Below are positions 24,634-32,768 of a DNA stretch of 64,000 nucleotides, piece after piece. The notes beneath the pieces are model-generated. The model searched no databases, had not been told where the DNA came from, and worked only from the letters and a program-made list of their open reading frames with translations. Every line of letters starts with the position of its first letter. Position 1 is the first letter of the stretch. The position numbers and the translations under genes are program-made. Where the stretch lies: NCBI GenBank assembly GCA_000023725.1, contig CP001673.1, forward strand, positions 1,746,342-1,810,341, in the 5' to 3' direction. This DNA is from Flavobacteriaceae bacterium 3519-10 (lineage in GTDB: Bacteria; Bacteroidota; Bacteroidia; Flavobacteriales; Weeksellaceae).

Positions 24634-26676
24634 ATGAAAAAATTAACTACACTTTTGCTGGGCTTTCTGTTCTCGATGGCAGTAGCCCAGGCACCTCCCA
24701 CTTACTATAACGGTACCGACGGCCTCACTGGCGCTGCGCTAAAATCAAAACTCAGCCAGATCATCAGTGCCGGAGCATCAGACCGTGGATATGACGGTCT
24801 GTACACAGGTTATCCGACTACAGATTCCGATCATTTTTACGAAAATGACGGCACTGTTCTCGACATGTATTCTGAAAACCCTGCGGGGACAGATCCTTAC
24901 ACCTATCGCCACGGCCAGAAAAGATGTGGAAATTATAGCGTGGAAGGAGATTGTTATAACCGCGAGCACGTAATTCCGCAAAGTTTCTTCAAATCACGCG
25001 CGCCGATGGTTTCAGATATTCACCACATCCGCCCTACGGATGGCAAGGTGAACGGCATGAGAAGCAACTATCCCTTTGGTGCGGTAGCAAATCCTTCCTA
25101 CACGAGCAAAAACGGAAGTAAGGTGGGTCCAAGCTCCTCACCCGGATACGGAGGAACTGTTTTCGAACCGATTGACGAGTTTAAAGGCGACATTGCAAGG
25201 ATGGTGTTCTACTTTGTTACACGATATGAATCGCAACTTTCGGGCTTCTCAGCAGGCAACATGTTAGGCGGCTCTTCTTATCCCGGCCTGCAATTATGGG
25301 AACGCGATGTGCTTTTGGCCTGGTCTGCGCTTGACCCGGTTTCACCGACCGAAATTGAAAGGAATAACGCTTCCTACGTCTTCCAAAATAACAGAAACCC
25401 CTATATCGACCGCCCGGAATGGGTGCAGCAGGTTTGGGGCACGCAGGTGATCGATACACAGGCACCTTCAGCGCCGGCAAACTTAGTACTGTCCTCTACA
25501 ACTACCGCTGCCGCCAACCTTACATGGTCTGCTTCTACAGACAATATTGGCGTAGCTTACTATAAAATTTATGTGAACGGCCAGTTTCACAGCAATTCAA
25601 ATACAACCACGGCAACCGTCTCAGGGCTTACACAGGGAACGGCTTATAATTTCTATGTGGTGGCCACGGATGCGGCAGGAAACGTTTCGGCGCCAAGCAA
25701 CACCGTAACAGGAACAACACTTACAGACACTGTGGCTCCTACCGCTCCTGTTAATTTATCGGTAACATCTGTAGGAACCAACAATATCGCTGTACAGTGG
25801 GTTGCGGCCACCGATAACATTGGCGTTGCAACGTACGATATTTACGTGAACGGCGATCTTGTAGGCTCAAGCAGTGCAACATCTACAAATATTGCGAACC
25901 TTGCTCCGGCCACAGCTTATTCTATCTACATCTTAGCCAAGGATGCGGCAGGAAATGTATCGGCACCGAGCAACACCGTAACGGCTACAACAGCAGCCGT
26001 AGGTGTAGATTGTGGAAATGAGAATTTCGATTCTATCCCGGCAAGCTCACCGAACTACTCCACTTATAACTGGACAAGCAACGGAATTTCATGGACTTCC
26101 GAAGACTCCAGAACTGATCAGACCATCAACGGAAAAGCACTTACCATCCGTAACGGATTCCTTACCGCGCTTTCGGTTCCGAACGGTATTGGCGATCTTA
26201 CCGTGACTACTCAGCTAAAATTCAGTGGCTCACCCGGCACCCTGCAGATATTGGTGAACGGTGTGGATACTGGCAAAACGGTTCCATATAGCAGTACGGC
26301 GACCACGACGACCGTAACCGGAATCAATATTTCGGGCACCGTAGAAATCACGCTCCAAAACAACAGCACAACCAACCGTGTGGCCATCGACAATATGAAA
26401 TGGACATGCTACACCGTGGCAGGTGTGAACGACAGCGCAGCAGACAAAAATGCACTTTCCATCTACCCGAATCCCGTGAAAAACGGCGAACTTAATGTAA
26501 AAGGAAACAACCTAAATAAAATTGAAGTCGCACAGATTTTCGAATTTACCGGTAAACTGGTGCAAACCGTTGCGCAGCCTTTTAAAAATTCAACAACAAT
26601 TAAGTTGAAAAACCTTCCGGGCGGTGTGTACATCCTTAAAGCAGGTAACAGCAGTACCAAGTTCATCGTACAGTAA
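24634..26676 (+). CDS. Secreted multidomain endonuclease I with two fibronectin III domains
   Basis: From ATG 24634 the protein has 680 residues. Domains in order: signal peptide (1-19), endonuclease I with CYNREHVIPQ (H112) and DIHHIRPTDGKVNGMRSN, two fibronectin type III domains (about 274-362 and 364-454), and a beta-rich region of about 130 residues starting at VDCGNENFD. A Por sorting domain (about 606-680, IYPNPVKNGELNVKG to KFIVQ) closes it. The extra domains suggest attachment to the cell surface or to polymers. The two FN3 modules share AAGNVSAPSNTVT, a sign of internal duplication. A frame extension upstream (24589) is rejected because the signal peptide begins at 24634. Confidence 0.92.
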   Translation: MKKLTTLLLGFLFSMAVAQAPPTYYNGTDGLTGAALKSKLSQIISAGASDRGYDGLYTGYPTTDSDHFYENDGTVLDMYSENPAGTDPYTYRHGQKRCGNYSVEGDCYNREHVIPQSFFKSRAPMVSDIHHIRPTDGKVNGMRSNYPFGAVANPSYTSKNGSKVGPSSSPGYGGTVFEPIDEFKGDIARMVFYFVTRYESQLSGFSAGNMLGGSSYPGLQLWERDVLLAWSALDPVSPTEIERNNASYVFQNNRNPYIDRPEWVQQVWGTQVIDTQAPSAPANLVLSSTTTAAANLTWSASTDNIGVAYYKIYVNGQFHSNSNTTTATVSGLTQGTAYNFYVVATDAAGNVSAPSNTVTGTTLTDTVAPTAPVNLSVTSVGTNNIAVQWVAATDNIGVATYDIYVNGDLVGSSSATSTNIANLAPATAYSIYILAKDAAGNVSAPSNTVTATTAAVGVDCGNENFDSIPASSPNYSTYNWTSNGISWTSEDSRTDQTINGKALTIRNGFLTALSVPNGIGDLTVTTQLKFSGSPGTLQILVNGVDTGKTVPYSSTATTTTVTGINISGTVEITLQNNSTTNRVAIDNMKWTCYTVAGVNDSAADKNALSIYPNPVKNGELNVKGNNLNKIEVAQIFEFTGKLVQTVAQPFKNSTTIKLKNLPGGVYILKAGNSSTKFIVQ

Positions 26677-26695
26677 AAAGTTTACGACTATATTT

Positions 26696-26722
26696 AAAAG
26701 CCAGCTTTCGAGCTGGTTTTTC
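26696..26722 (+). terminator. Terminator after the second endonuclease I gene
   Basis: CCAGCT (26701-26706) and AGCTGG (26711-26716) with a TTCG loop, preceded by AAAAG and followed by TTTTTCT. Confidence 0.85.
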
Positions 26723-26730
26723 TGTTAAAT

Positions 26731-26750
26731 CGTACAAAAATGTTTGTACG
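26731..26750. promoter_or_regulatory. Palindrome over the aroE -33 element
   Basis: CGTACAAA (26731-26738) and TTTGTACG (26743-26750) are exact reverse complements with a 4-base centre. The right arm contains the TTTG of the aroE -33 element, so a bound dimer would block the promoter. Confidence 0.55.
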
Positions 26751-26773
26751 CGCCGAAAGTCTTCCTAATTTTG
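26743..26773 (+). promoter_or_regulatory. aroE promoter, consensus -33/-7
   Basis: TTTG (26743-26746), exactly 19 bases, then TAATTTTG (26766-26773), four bases before ATG 26778. Confidence 0.8.
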
Positions 26774-26777
26774 ATAC

Positions 26778-27503
26778 ATGGCACAAAAAAAGCTCGCCCT
26801 GATCGGCAAAAACATCTCTTATTCATTTTCTAAAAAATACTTCGAGAACAAATTCAGAAATCTGATGATTGATGGTTATACCTATGATTTATACGATTTG
26901 GATACAGAGTCGGAAATCGAAAAACTATTAAAGACTCCAAATCTTCGCGGTGTGAATGTAACGATTCCGTACAAAGAAAAAGTGCAGCCCTTTCTCGACG
27001 AATTAAGTGAAGAAGCCCGCGAAACGGGGGCCGTGAACTGCATACTTATTAAAGACAACATAAAAAAAGGGTTCAACACAGACGCATTCGGTTTTGAGCA
27101 GACGCTTCTTCTGCACCGCAAAGAAAAACACCAGTCTGCACTGATTCTGGGTAACGGCGGCGCGGCGAAAGCAGTAAAGTATGTGCTGCAAAAACTTATG
27201 ATTCCCTATAAAACTGTGGCGAGAAAAGAAGAACTCACCTTTGATCATCTGGACACTGAAACGGTTGCGGATCACCGTTTAATTATTCAGTGCACGCCCG
27301 TGGGCACTTTTCCAAATGTAGATGACTGTCTTTCATTTCCGTTCGAAGCTTTGTCGGCAGACCATTTGGTAATCGACCTTATTTATAACCCGGCGATGAC
27401 TGCATTTCTGCAAAACTCAGCACAACATAACGCCAAAACGGTAAACGGACTTTATATGTTGGAACAACAGGCTGAAAAAGCATGGAAAATTTGGAATTTT
27501 TAA
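26778..27503 (+). CDS. aroE: Shikimate dehydrogenase
   Basis: NADPH-dependent reduction of 3-dehydroshikimate to shikimate in aromatic amino acid synthesis. The 241-residue protein is short but complete. It shows the shikimate-binding start LIGKNISYSFSKKYF, GVNVTIPYKEKV with the catalytic lysine, GAVNCILI, GFNTDAFGF, the nucleotide-binding LILGNGGAAKAV and the C-terminal GLYMLEQQAEKAW. Loss of the canonical arginine-rich NRT loop (VARKEEL here) is seen in other Bacteroidota-type short AroE proteins as far as I recall. It has its own promoter with a possible operator and is followed after 78 bases by the DUF349 gene. Confidence 0.93.
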   Translation: MAQKKLALIGKNISYSFSKKYFENKFRNLMIDGYTYDLYDLDTESEIEKLLKTPNLRGVNVTIPYKEKVQPFLDELSEEARETGAVNCILIKDNIKKGFNTDAFGFEQTLLLHRKEKHQSALILGNGGAAKAVKYVLQKLMIPYKTVARKEELTFDHLDTETVADHRLIIQCTPVGTFPNVDDCLSFPFEALSADHLVIDLIYNPAMTAFLQNSAQHNAKTVNGLYMLEQQAEKAWKIWNF

Positions 27504-27581
27504 AAAAAATAAGTTAATTTAGTGCGCTGATACACAAAAAATTGAAAAAAAATCCACTGTTACATCTAATAAAAGTTTGCT

Positions 27582-29645
27582 ATGATCACAGAAGATTCAA
27601 TCTCTGACCAACCGGAAAAAAAACCGGTTTCTGACGTTTCTCAGGAAAACAATTCAGGAAATACGTCCAACGTTGAAGAAACAGCGCCGGAGGAAATCAC
27701 AGCTGCAGAAGAAGCAGAAGCTCCTACGGAAGTTCTATCTGAAGAAGCTGAATCTGAAAATGCTGTGGAACCGGCAGATTCTGCGGAGCAAAACGCTGCT
27801 GCTACAGATACGGTTGAGAACGAACCAAGCGAGACCCAAACCTTGGAAGCTCACGAAAACGCAGATTTACAGAATATTGTCGATTCCCAGCCCGAAGAAA
27901 ACCTTGTTTCGGATGTTTCAAGCGAAAGCGGCAGTGGGGAAATCCAAAATGAAGAACCTGCAGAGCACGAATCTGTGGAGCATTTATCTTTAAATGAAAC
28001 GCTGAACGAGATGCAGGAACTCATCAGCAAAGAAGATGCAGGCGCGAATTTCAGGAAGTTCAATCAGTTGAAAGAACGTGCGAATCATCTGATTCACGAG
28101 CAGACCGACGCGCAGAAAACGGAATTCACAGAGGCAGGAAATGCTGCAGAAGATTTCAGCTTTCATCATCCTGAACAGCATAGGCTTTCGGCACTCATCA
28201 ATCAGTTCCGCGAAAAGAACGATGAATACAGCAAAAAGCAGGAGGCAAACCACTCGAAAAACCTCGAAGAAAGGCAGAATATAATTGAAAGACTTAAGAC
28301 ACTTTATACCAATACAGAAGCCGGAACTAACCTTTTCAAGGCCATCAGGGAAGTGAAAGAAGCCTGGAAAAATGCCGGCCAGGTAGCAAAATCAGAATTT
28401 AAAATACTGAACAACAACTATTTTCATCATCTGAACCAGTTTTATCAGATGTTGGATATGAATAAAGAATATATGGAGCAGGAATATGCCCATAATCTTG
28501 AACGCAGACTTCACATTATTGAGCGTGCAAAGCAGCTTCAGGCCGAACCCGCAGTACAGAAAGCGCTGAACGAACTTCAGTATCTGCATAAACTCTGGAA
28601 AGAGGAAGCCGAACCCGTTGCTGAGGAATTCCGCGAAAAAACCTGGGAAATATTCAAGGACATTTCAAATAAAATCCACGACCGTAAATCCGAGCTTTCT
28701 TCACAGATTGAAGGCGAACAGGTAGAAAATCTCGAAAAGAAAAACAAAATCATTGAAGAGATAAAAAAACTGGCGGCGCCCGAAAAAGAACCTAACCACA
28801 GTTACTGGCAAAATTCCATCAAAAAAATCGAGGATTTGCGCAGCGAATTTCTGAAGATTGGCAGCGTTCCGCGAAAAGTTTCAAACCAAAACTGGAACGA
28901 ATTCAAACTTCACCTCAAAAATTTCAATACTGCCAAAAACGAATTTTATAAAGGCCTTAAAAATTCGCAGCAAACAAATCTCGAGAAAAAACTGCAGCTC
29001 ATACAAACCGCTAAAGACAACAGCCTTTCTGAAGACTGGGAAACAACGGTGCCGCTGTTTAAGAAACTTCAGGAAGAATGGAAAACAATCGGCCACGTAC
29101 CGCGAAGCATGACGAATAAAGTCTGGGACGACTTCCGCGAAGCCAGCAACACTTTCTTCAACAATTTCCGCGAAAAGAACAACGCGGTGAATGATAACTG
29201 GAAAGAAAATTACAAACAGAAAAAACAACTTCTCGAGGAGTTGAAAGAAGTTACCGATCAGGACGGCAGTGTCGAAAAAATTGAAAACATCAAAACCAGC
29301 TGGAATAATATTGGAAAGGTGCCGCGTGAAAAACTGAGTATCAATACGGAGTTCAACAAAACCCTCCGCGAAAAGATGAAACTCAACAAAATTCATGATT
29401 ATAACCTTAAAGAAGAAGGTCTCTCTGAAAATCAGCTCACCGACAAAGCAAGAAAAATAAAGAACCAAATCGCCGATCTTGAAGCTGAAATCGTAAAAAT
29501 GGAAACCAATTTGGGCTTCTTCAGCAAACCAACCCGCGATAACCCTCTGCTTAAAGAGACGTTCGATAAAATTGATGATAAAAAAGCTCAGCTCGAAAGT
29601 ATGAAACAAAGTCTGCACAGTATTCTTGCGGGCGAAAATCAATAA
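27582..29645 (+). CDS. DUF349 repeat protein
   Basis: The 687-residue protein has an acidic, low-complexity N-terminus of about 150 residues (rich in Glu, Ala, Ser) followed by a long helical, charged region with several DUF349 repeats. These show the pattern LxxxWKxxGxVPRxxxxxxWxxFRxAxNxFFxxxRE, for example WKTIGHVPRSMTNKVWDDF. A C-terminal coiled coil (about 640-687) ends the protein. The acidic leader carries an internal duplication: QPEKKPVSDVSQ near residue 10 and QPEENLVSDVSS near residue 103. It is predicted to be cytoplasmic. The DUF349 family has no firm function; RNA or ribosome association is one idea. The next gene follows after 6 bases. Confidence 0.87.
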   Translation: MITEDSISDQPEKKPVSDVSQENNSGNTSNVEETAPEEITAAEEAEAPTEVLSEEAESENAVEPADSAEQNAAATDTVENEPSETQTLEAHENADLQNIVDSQPEENLVSDVSSESGSGEIQNEEPAEHESVEHLSLNETLNEMQELISKEDAGANFRKFNQLKERANHLIHEQTDAQKTEFTEAGNAAEDFSFHHPEQHRLSALINQFREKNDEYSKKQEANHSKNLEERQNIIERLKTLYTNTEAGTNLFKAIREVKEAWKNAGQVAKSEFKILNNNYFHHLNQFYQMLDMNKEYMEQEYAHNLERRLHIIERAKQLQAEPAVQKALNELQYLHKLWKEEAEPVAEEFREKTWEIFKDISNKIHDRKSELSSQIEGEQVENLEKKNKIIEEIKKLAAPEKEPNHSYWQNSIKKIEDLRSEFLKIGSVPRKVSNQNWNEFKLHLKNFNTAKNEFYKGLKNSQQTNLEKKLQLIQTAKDNSLSEDWETTVPLFKKLQEEWKTIGHVPRSMTNKVWDDFREASNTFFNNFREKNNAVNDNWKENYKQKKQLLEELKEVTDQDGSVEKIENIKTSWNNIGKVPREKLSINTEFNKTLREKMKLNKIHDYNLKEEGLSENQLTDKARKIKNQIADLEAEIVKMETNLGFFSKPTRDNPLLKETFDKIDDKKAQLESMKQSLHSILAGENQ

Positions 29646-29651
29646 TGTAAA

Positions 29652-30248
29652 ATGTTCAGGAATCTACTTTTTGCACTGTTATTCTGCACATTGACAGGCG
29701 TGAAAGCGCAGGACGGTGTGCGCGACCTCCTTTCAGTCCCTGGACCTATTGAGTTTAACGGAACTGACTTTCTGCTTGCCTGGAGCAAAGAATCATCCAA
29801 AACCCTGATGCGGCAACAGTATATGCCGCGCGACGAACGGATTGAGGATTTCAACCAGATCCTGGATTTTTCTTTTTTCACCAAAGAAATCGATATGGAA
29901 CTTGCGGTGAGGCAGAAAGTGGAATCAATACAGAAACGGGAAGAAAAGGACAGATTCGCAAAAGTGAATGTAACCGAAAGTCCCGACGGAAAAGAGTTTG
30001 TCGTCGATTATTTTATTTCAGAAAACCCCAACGGAGGTGATGCTTTTGTTGAATATAATATTTACCGCTTCAAACCTTACGAAAATACTACAGGCAAAAA
30101 TTTCCTGATCCTAGCCTACACCACACGAATGTACGGTGACACAAAATCTGCTGCAAAAGCCCTGGCAAAACAGCGTGATGCGCTTATGTTAGCTATGATC
30201 GAATATAAAATCCCTGAAATTAAGGTGAACCGCGACATTACCAAATAA
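29652..30248 (+). CDS. Conserved secreted protein of unknown function
   Basis: The 198-residue protein has a signal peptide (about 1-19, ending GVKAQ) and a mature part without recognisable enzyme motifs. Visible features are GPIEFNGTDFLLAWSKE near the front, a charged helical middle (VRQKVESIQKREEKDRF) and a C-terminal segment with FLILAYTTRMYGD followed by a Lys/Ala-rich helix. It is probably periplasmic. It lies 6 bases after the DUF349 gene, so the two share a transcript, and a terminator follows. I do not recognise a named family. Confidence 0.78.
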   Translation: MFRNLLFALLFCTLTGVKAQDGVRDLLSVPGPIEFNGTDFLLAWSKESSKTLMRQQYMPRDERIEDFNQILDFSFFTKEIDMELAVRQKVESIQKREEKDRFAKVNVTESPDGKEFVVDYFISENPNGGDAFVEYNIYRFKPYENTTGKNFLILAYTTRMYGDTKSAAKALAKQRDALMLAMIEYKIPEIKVNRDITK

Positions 30249-30252
30249 ATTT

Positions 30253-30279
30253 AACACCCGGCGGACGTTGGGTGTTTTT
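30253..30279 (+). terminator. Terminator after the secreted protein gene
   Basis: AACACCC (30253-30259) and GGGTGTT (30270-30276) form a stem followed by TTTTA. Confidence 0.8.
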
Positions 30280-30311
30280 ATGTCTGCTCCGATTTTGCAA
30301 AAATTACTCAG

Positions 30312-31340
30312 ATGACCGACGAACTATATATGAAACGCTGTATTGAACTGGCGAAAAAAGCGCTGGGCCAAACATATCCAAATCCCATGGTTGGCAGCGT
30401 GATCGTGCATGATGGGCGTATCATCGGTGAAGGCTTCCATCAAAAAGCGGGAAGTCCGCATGCAGAAATAAACGCGATCAATTCGGTAAAAGATCCTTCC
30501 CTGTTACGAGATTCTACGATTTATGTTTCGCTTGAACCCTGCGCACATTTTGGTAAAACTCCACCCTGCGCAGATAAATTAGCGGAAATCGGTTTTAAAA
30601 AAGTTGTGATCGGAATTTTAGACTCACACGATAAAGTAAACGGAAAAGGGAAACAGATTCTAGAAAATGCCGGCATCGAAGTGGTTACAGACGTTCTGAG
30701 GAACGAATGTTTCGATCTCAACAAAAGATTTTTCGCTTTTCAAGAAAAAAAACGGCCCTTCATCCTATTAAAATGGGCCGAATCTGCTGACAGATTTATC
30801 GATAAAGATTTCGGGCCTACCCAAATTGGAAATGCACTGACGAAGCAGTATGTTCATACTTTAAGAAGCGAAGAACACGCAATTCTCGTGGGTACCAACA
30901 CCGCGCTCACCGACAATCCAAGCCTTACCGTGCGGGAAATTTCGGGCAGAAATCCTGTGAGGATTCTGGTGGATTTCGACTTAAAAGTGCCCACTTCGTT
31001 CAACATCTACAACAGCGAAGCACCAACTCTTGTTTTTAATGGCGTTAAAAATTCCGTTGAAGGACACATCAGCTTTATAAAAATTTCTAAAGACAACTTC
31101 CCTGCAACGCTGATGTCGCAGCTTTATGAAAAGCAGATTCAGTCTGTGATTGTAGAGGGCGGCAGGTTTACGCTGCAACAGTTTATAGATACAGATTTGT
31201 GGGATGAAACCGTCATCATCAGAAATGAAAATATAAACCTTACGAACGGCACAAAAGCCCCGGATTTTACAGCCGAGGCTTCAGAAACGCAAATCTTCCG
31301 GGATAATACAGTTGAGTTTTATAAAAATAAGACGTTTTGA
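30312..31340 (+). CDS. ribD: Riboflavin biosynthesis deaminase/reductase RibD
   Basis: Bifunctional enzyme for the second and third steps of riboflavin synthesis. The 342-residue protein has an N-terminal cytidine-deaminase-like zinc domain with H50-A-E52 (PHAEINA) and C77/C86 (EPCAHFGKTPPCADKL). The C-terminal NADPH-dependent reductase domain shows LKWAESADRFI, EEHAILVGTNTALTDNP, NPVRILVD and VIVEGG. I see no FMN riboswitch upstream, where only a terminator of the preceding gene is present. Its stop TGA overlaps the TTG start of the next gene (TTGA), which implies coupled translation. Confidence 0.95.
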   Translation: MTDELYMKRCIELAKKALGQTYPNPMVGSVIVHDGRIIGEGFHQKAGSPHAEINAINSVKDPSLLRDSTIYVSLEPCAHFGKTPPCADKLAEIGFKKVVIGILDSHDKVNGKGKQILENAGIEVVTDVLRNECFDLNKRFFAFQEKKRPFILLKWAESADRFIDKDFGPTQIGNALTKQYVHTLRSEEHAILVGTNTALTDNPSLTVREISGRNPVRILVDFDLKVPTSFNIYNSEAPTLVFNGVKNSVEGHISFIKISKDNFPATLMSQLYEKQIQSVIVEGGRFTLQQFIDTDLWDETVIIRNENINLTNGTKAPDFTAEASETQIFRDNTVEFYKNKTF

Positions 31341-31945
31341 AATTCGAATACAACACGCTTAAAACTTCGGTCAGCGAGGTACTCATCAAAGAAAAAGGCA
31401 GCAAATTCATCGGCTTTGCGTTTCCCCTGGGCGGTGAGGCAGATTTAAAGAAAAATTTAGACAAAATAAGGGCCGAGCATCCAAAGGCAACGCACCACTG
31501 CTATGCATTCAGGCTAGGTATAAACGGTGAAAATTACCGTGCAAACGACGATGGCGAACCTTCCGGAAGCGCAGGTTTACCCATCTACAACCAGCTTCTT
31601 GCCCATGAAATCACCAACGTTCTTGTGATTATTGTACGTTATTATGGAGGTACAAAGCTGGGCGTTGCAGGATTGGTGAAAGCTTATAAAGAATGCGCAA
31701 AACAGACCATTGAATCTGCCGAAATTGTCACAAAGGAACTTGAAACCACGGTTGTTATTCACTTCAGTTTCGAAAAACAAAACCAGATTTTTACCTTGCT
31801 TAATAAATTTGACGCCAGAATCGAGGAATTTATGTCCGAAGAAAACTGCAGCATTTCAGCACGGATTAAAACTTCTATAAAAGAAAACATCTCGGAACAA
31901 ATGTTCGAGATGCAGAATATTTCTTTTGAATTTTTAGATCAGTAA
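31337..31945 (+). CDS. YigZ/IMPACT family protein
   Basis: The 202-residue protein has the UPF0029/IMPACT N-terminal domain: KGSKFIGFAFPL, THHCYAFRLG, NDDGEPSGSAGLPIYNQL and IIVRYYGGTKLGVAGLVKAY. A C-terminal ferredoxin-like domain follows. Bacterial YigZ proteins have an IMPACT fold; proposed links to translation control or nucleic acid binding are not settled. The start is TTG 31337, overlapping the ribD stop by four bases. It converges on the zinc peptidase gene with only three bases between the stop codons and no terminator visible there. Confidence 0.9.
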   Translation: MKFEYNTLKTSVSEVLIKEKGSKFIGFAFPLGGEADLKKNLDKIRAEHPKATHHCYAFRLGINGENYRANDDGEPSGSAGLPIYNQLLAHEITNVLVIIVRYYGGTKLGVAGLVKAYKECAKQTIESAEIVTKELETTVVIHFSFEKQNQIFTLLNKFDARIEEFMSEENCSISARIKTSIKENISEQMFEMQNISFEFLDQ

Positions 31946-31948
31946 ACG

Positions 31949-32656
31949 CTAATCACGTCTTCCCATCAGCATCGACGCCCAGTAAAGCAATTGGGCAAGT
32001 GAGCCAAGTGCCGCTACAAGATAGGTTCTTGCAGCCCAGGTTAACGAATCTTTCACGCCCACATATTCTTCGGCGGTTACCGTTCCGGTATCTTTCAGCC
32101 ATTTCATCGCGCGGTTACTCGCATCGTATTCCACCGGGAGTGTAACGAAAGCAAATAAGGTGGTGAGCGCAAACATCGCAACACCAATTGCAAGAACTGT
32201 CGTATTTCCGTTAGGATTTTCAATGGTTCTCGTGGCACCCATTAAAACAATACCCGCGATCAGCACGAACTGCATTAAGTTTGAACTGATGCTAACCATC
32301 GGAACCAATTTAGACCGTAGTTGCAACATCGAATAACCAACCGCATGTTGCACGGCATGTCCGCATTCGTGAGCTGCAACGGCCGCGGCTGCCGCATTTC
32401 GCTGCATATAAACGCCTTCAGAAAGGTTTACCGTTTTATCAGCCGGGTTGTAGTGATCTGTCAGCTGGCCTGGCACAGAAATTACTTTTACATCCTGAAT
32501 GCTGTTGTCTCTCAGCATTTTCTCGGCGACTTCTTTCCCCGACATCCCATTTCGCAAATGGACCTTGGAATAGTGTTCGAATTTAGACTTCAGTCTTGCG
32601 GAAACAAGCCAACTCACCAACATCGAAATCCCAATAATTACATAATAACCCGTCAT
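31949..32656 (-). CDS. Membrane zinc metallopeptidase (PF04298 family)
   Basis: The 235-residue protein has the zinc-protease motif HECGH at 96-100, preceded by VYMQRNAAAAAVAA. There is one N-terminal membrane segment (about 4-20), two or more further hydrophobic segments (about 122-140 and 153-172), and a hydrophobic C-terminal helix. This matches the Zn_peptidase_2 (YugP-like) family of integral membrane metallopeptidases, whose substrates are mostly unknown. LPVEYDASNRAMKWL holds the conserved E-x2-A-S-x-R pattern that should provide the third ligand. ATG 32656 is clear. It is divergent from the GNAT gene. Confidence 0.9.
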   Translation of the reverse strand: MTGYYVIIGISMLVSWLVSARLKSKFEHYSKVHLRNGMSGKEVAEKMLRDNSIQDVKVISVPGQLTDHYNPADKTVNLSEGVYMQRNAAAAAVAAHECGHAVQHAVGYSMLQLRSKLVPMVSISSNLMQFVLIAGIVLMGATRTIENPNGNTTVLAIGVAMFALTTLFAFVTLPVEYDASNRAMKWLKDTGTVTAEEYVGVKDSLTWAARTYLVAALGSLAQLLYWASMLMGRRD

Positions 32657-32741
32657 TTTTATTCTTGAATTTTTAAATTAAAATACATGCCCTTCTACTT
32701 GTAAAAAACATGCCAAAGTTTTTATATCTGTTTTAATCAAT

Positions 32742-32749
32742 TATATTTG
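32742..32749 (+). promoter_or_regulatory. -7 promoter element of the GNAT-like gene
   Basis: TATATTTG matches TAnnTTTG exactly, 19 bases before ATG 32769. TTTT at 32719-32722 is at the -33 distance. Confidence 0.6.
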
Positions 32750-32768
32750 TTTTCCCAAAAATACAGCA

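Noticed and set aside
28881-29642. 253-codon open frame on the minus strand
   Set aside because: It is antisense to the DUF349 gene, is rich in Phe and Ile from reverse-complemented Lys/Glu codons, and has no domain or promoter.
30280-30312. FMN riboswitch before ribD
   Set aside because: The space is only about 33 bases after a terminator and holds none of the conserved riboswitch helices.
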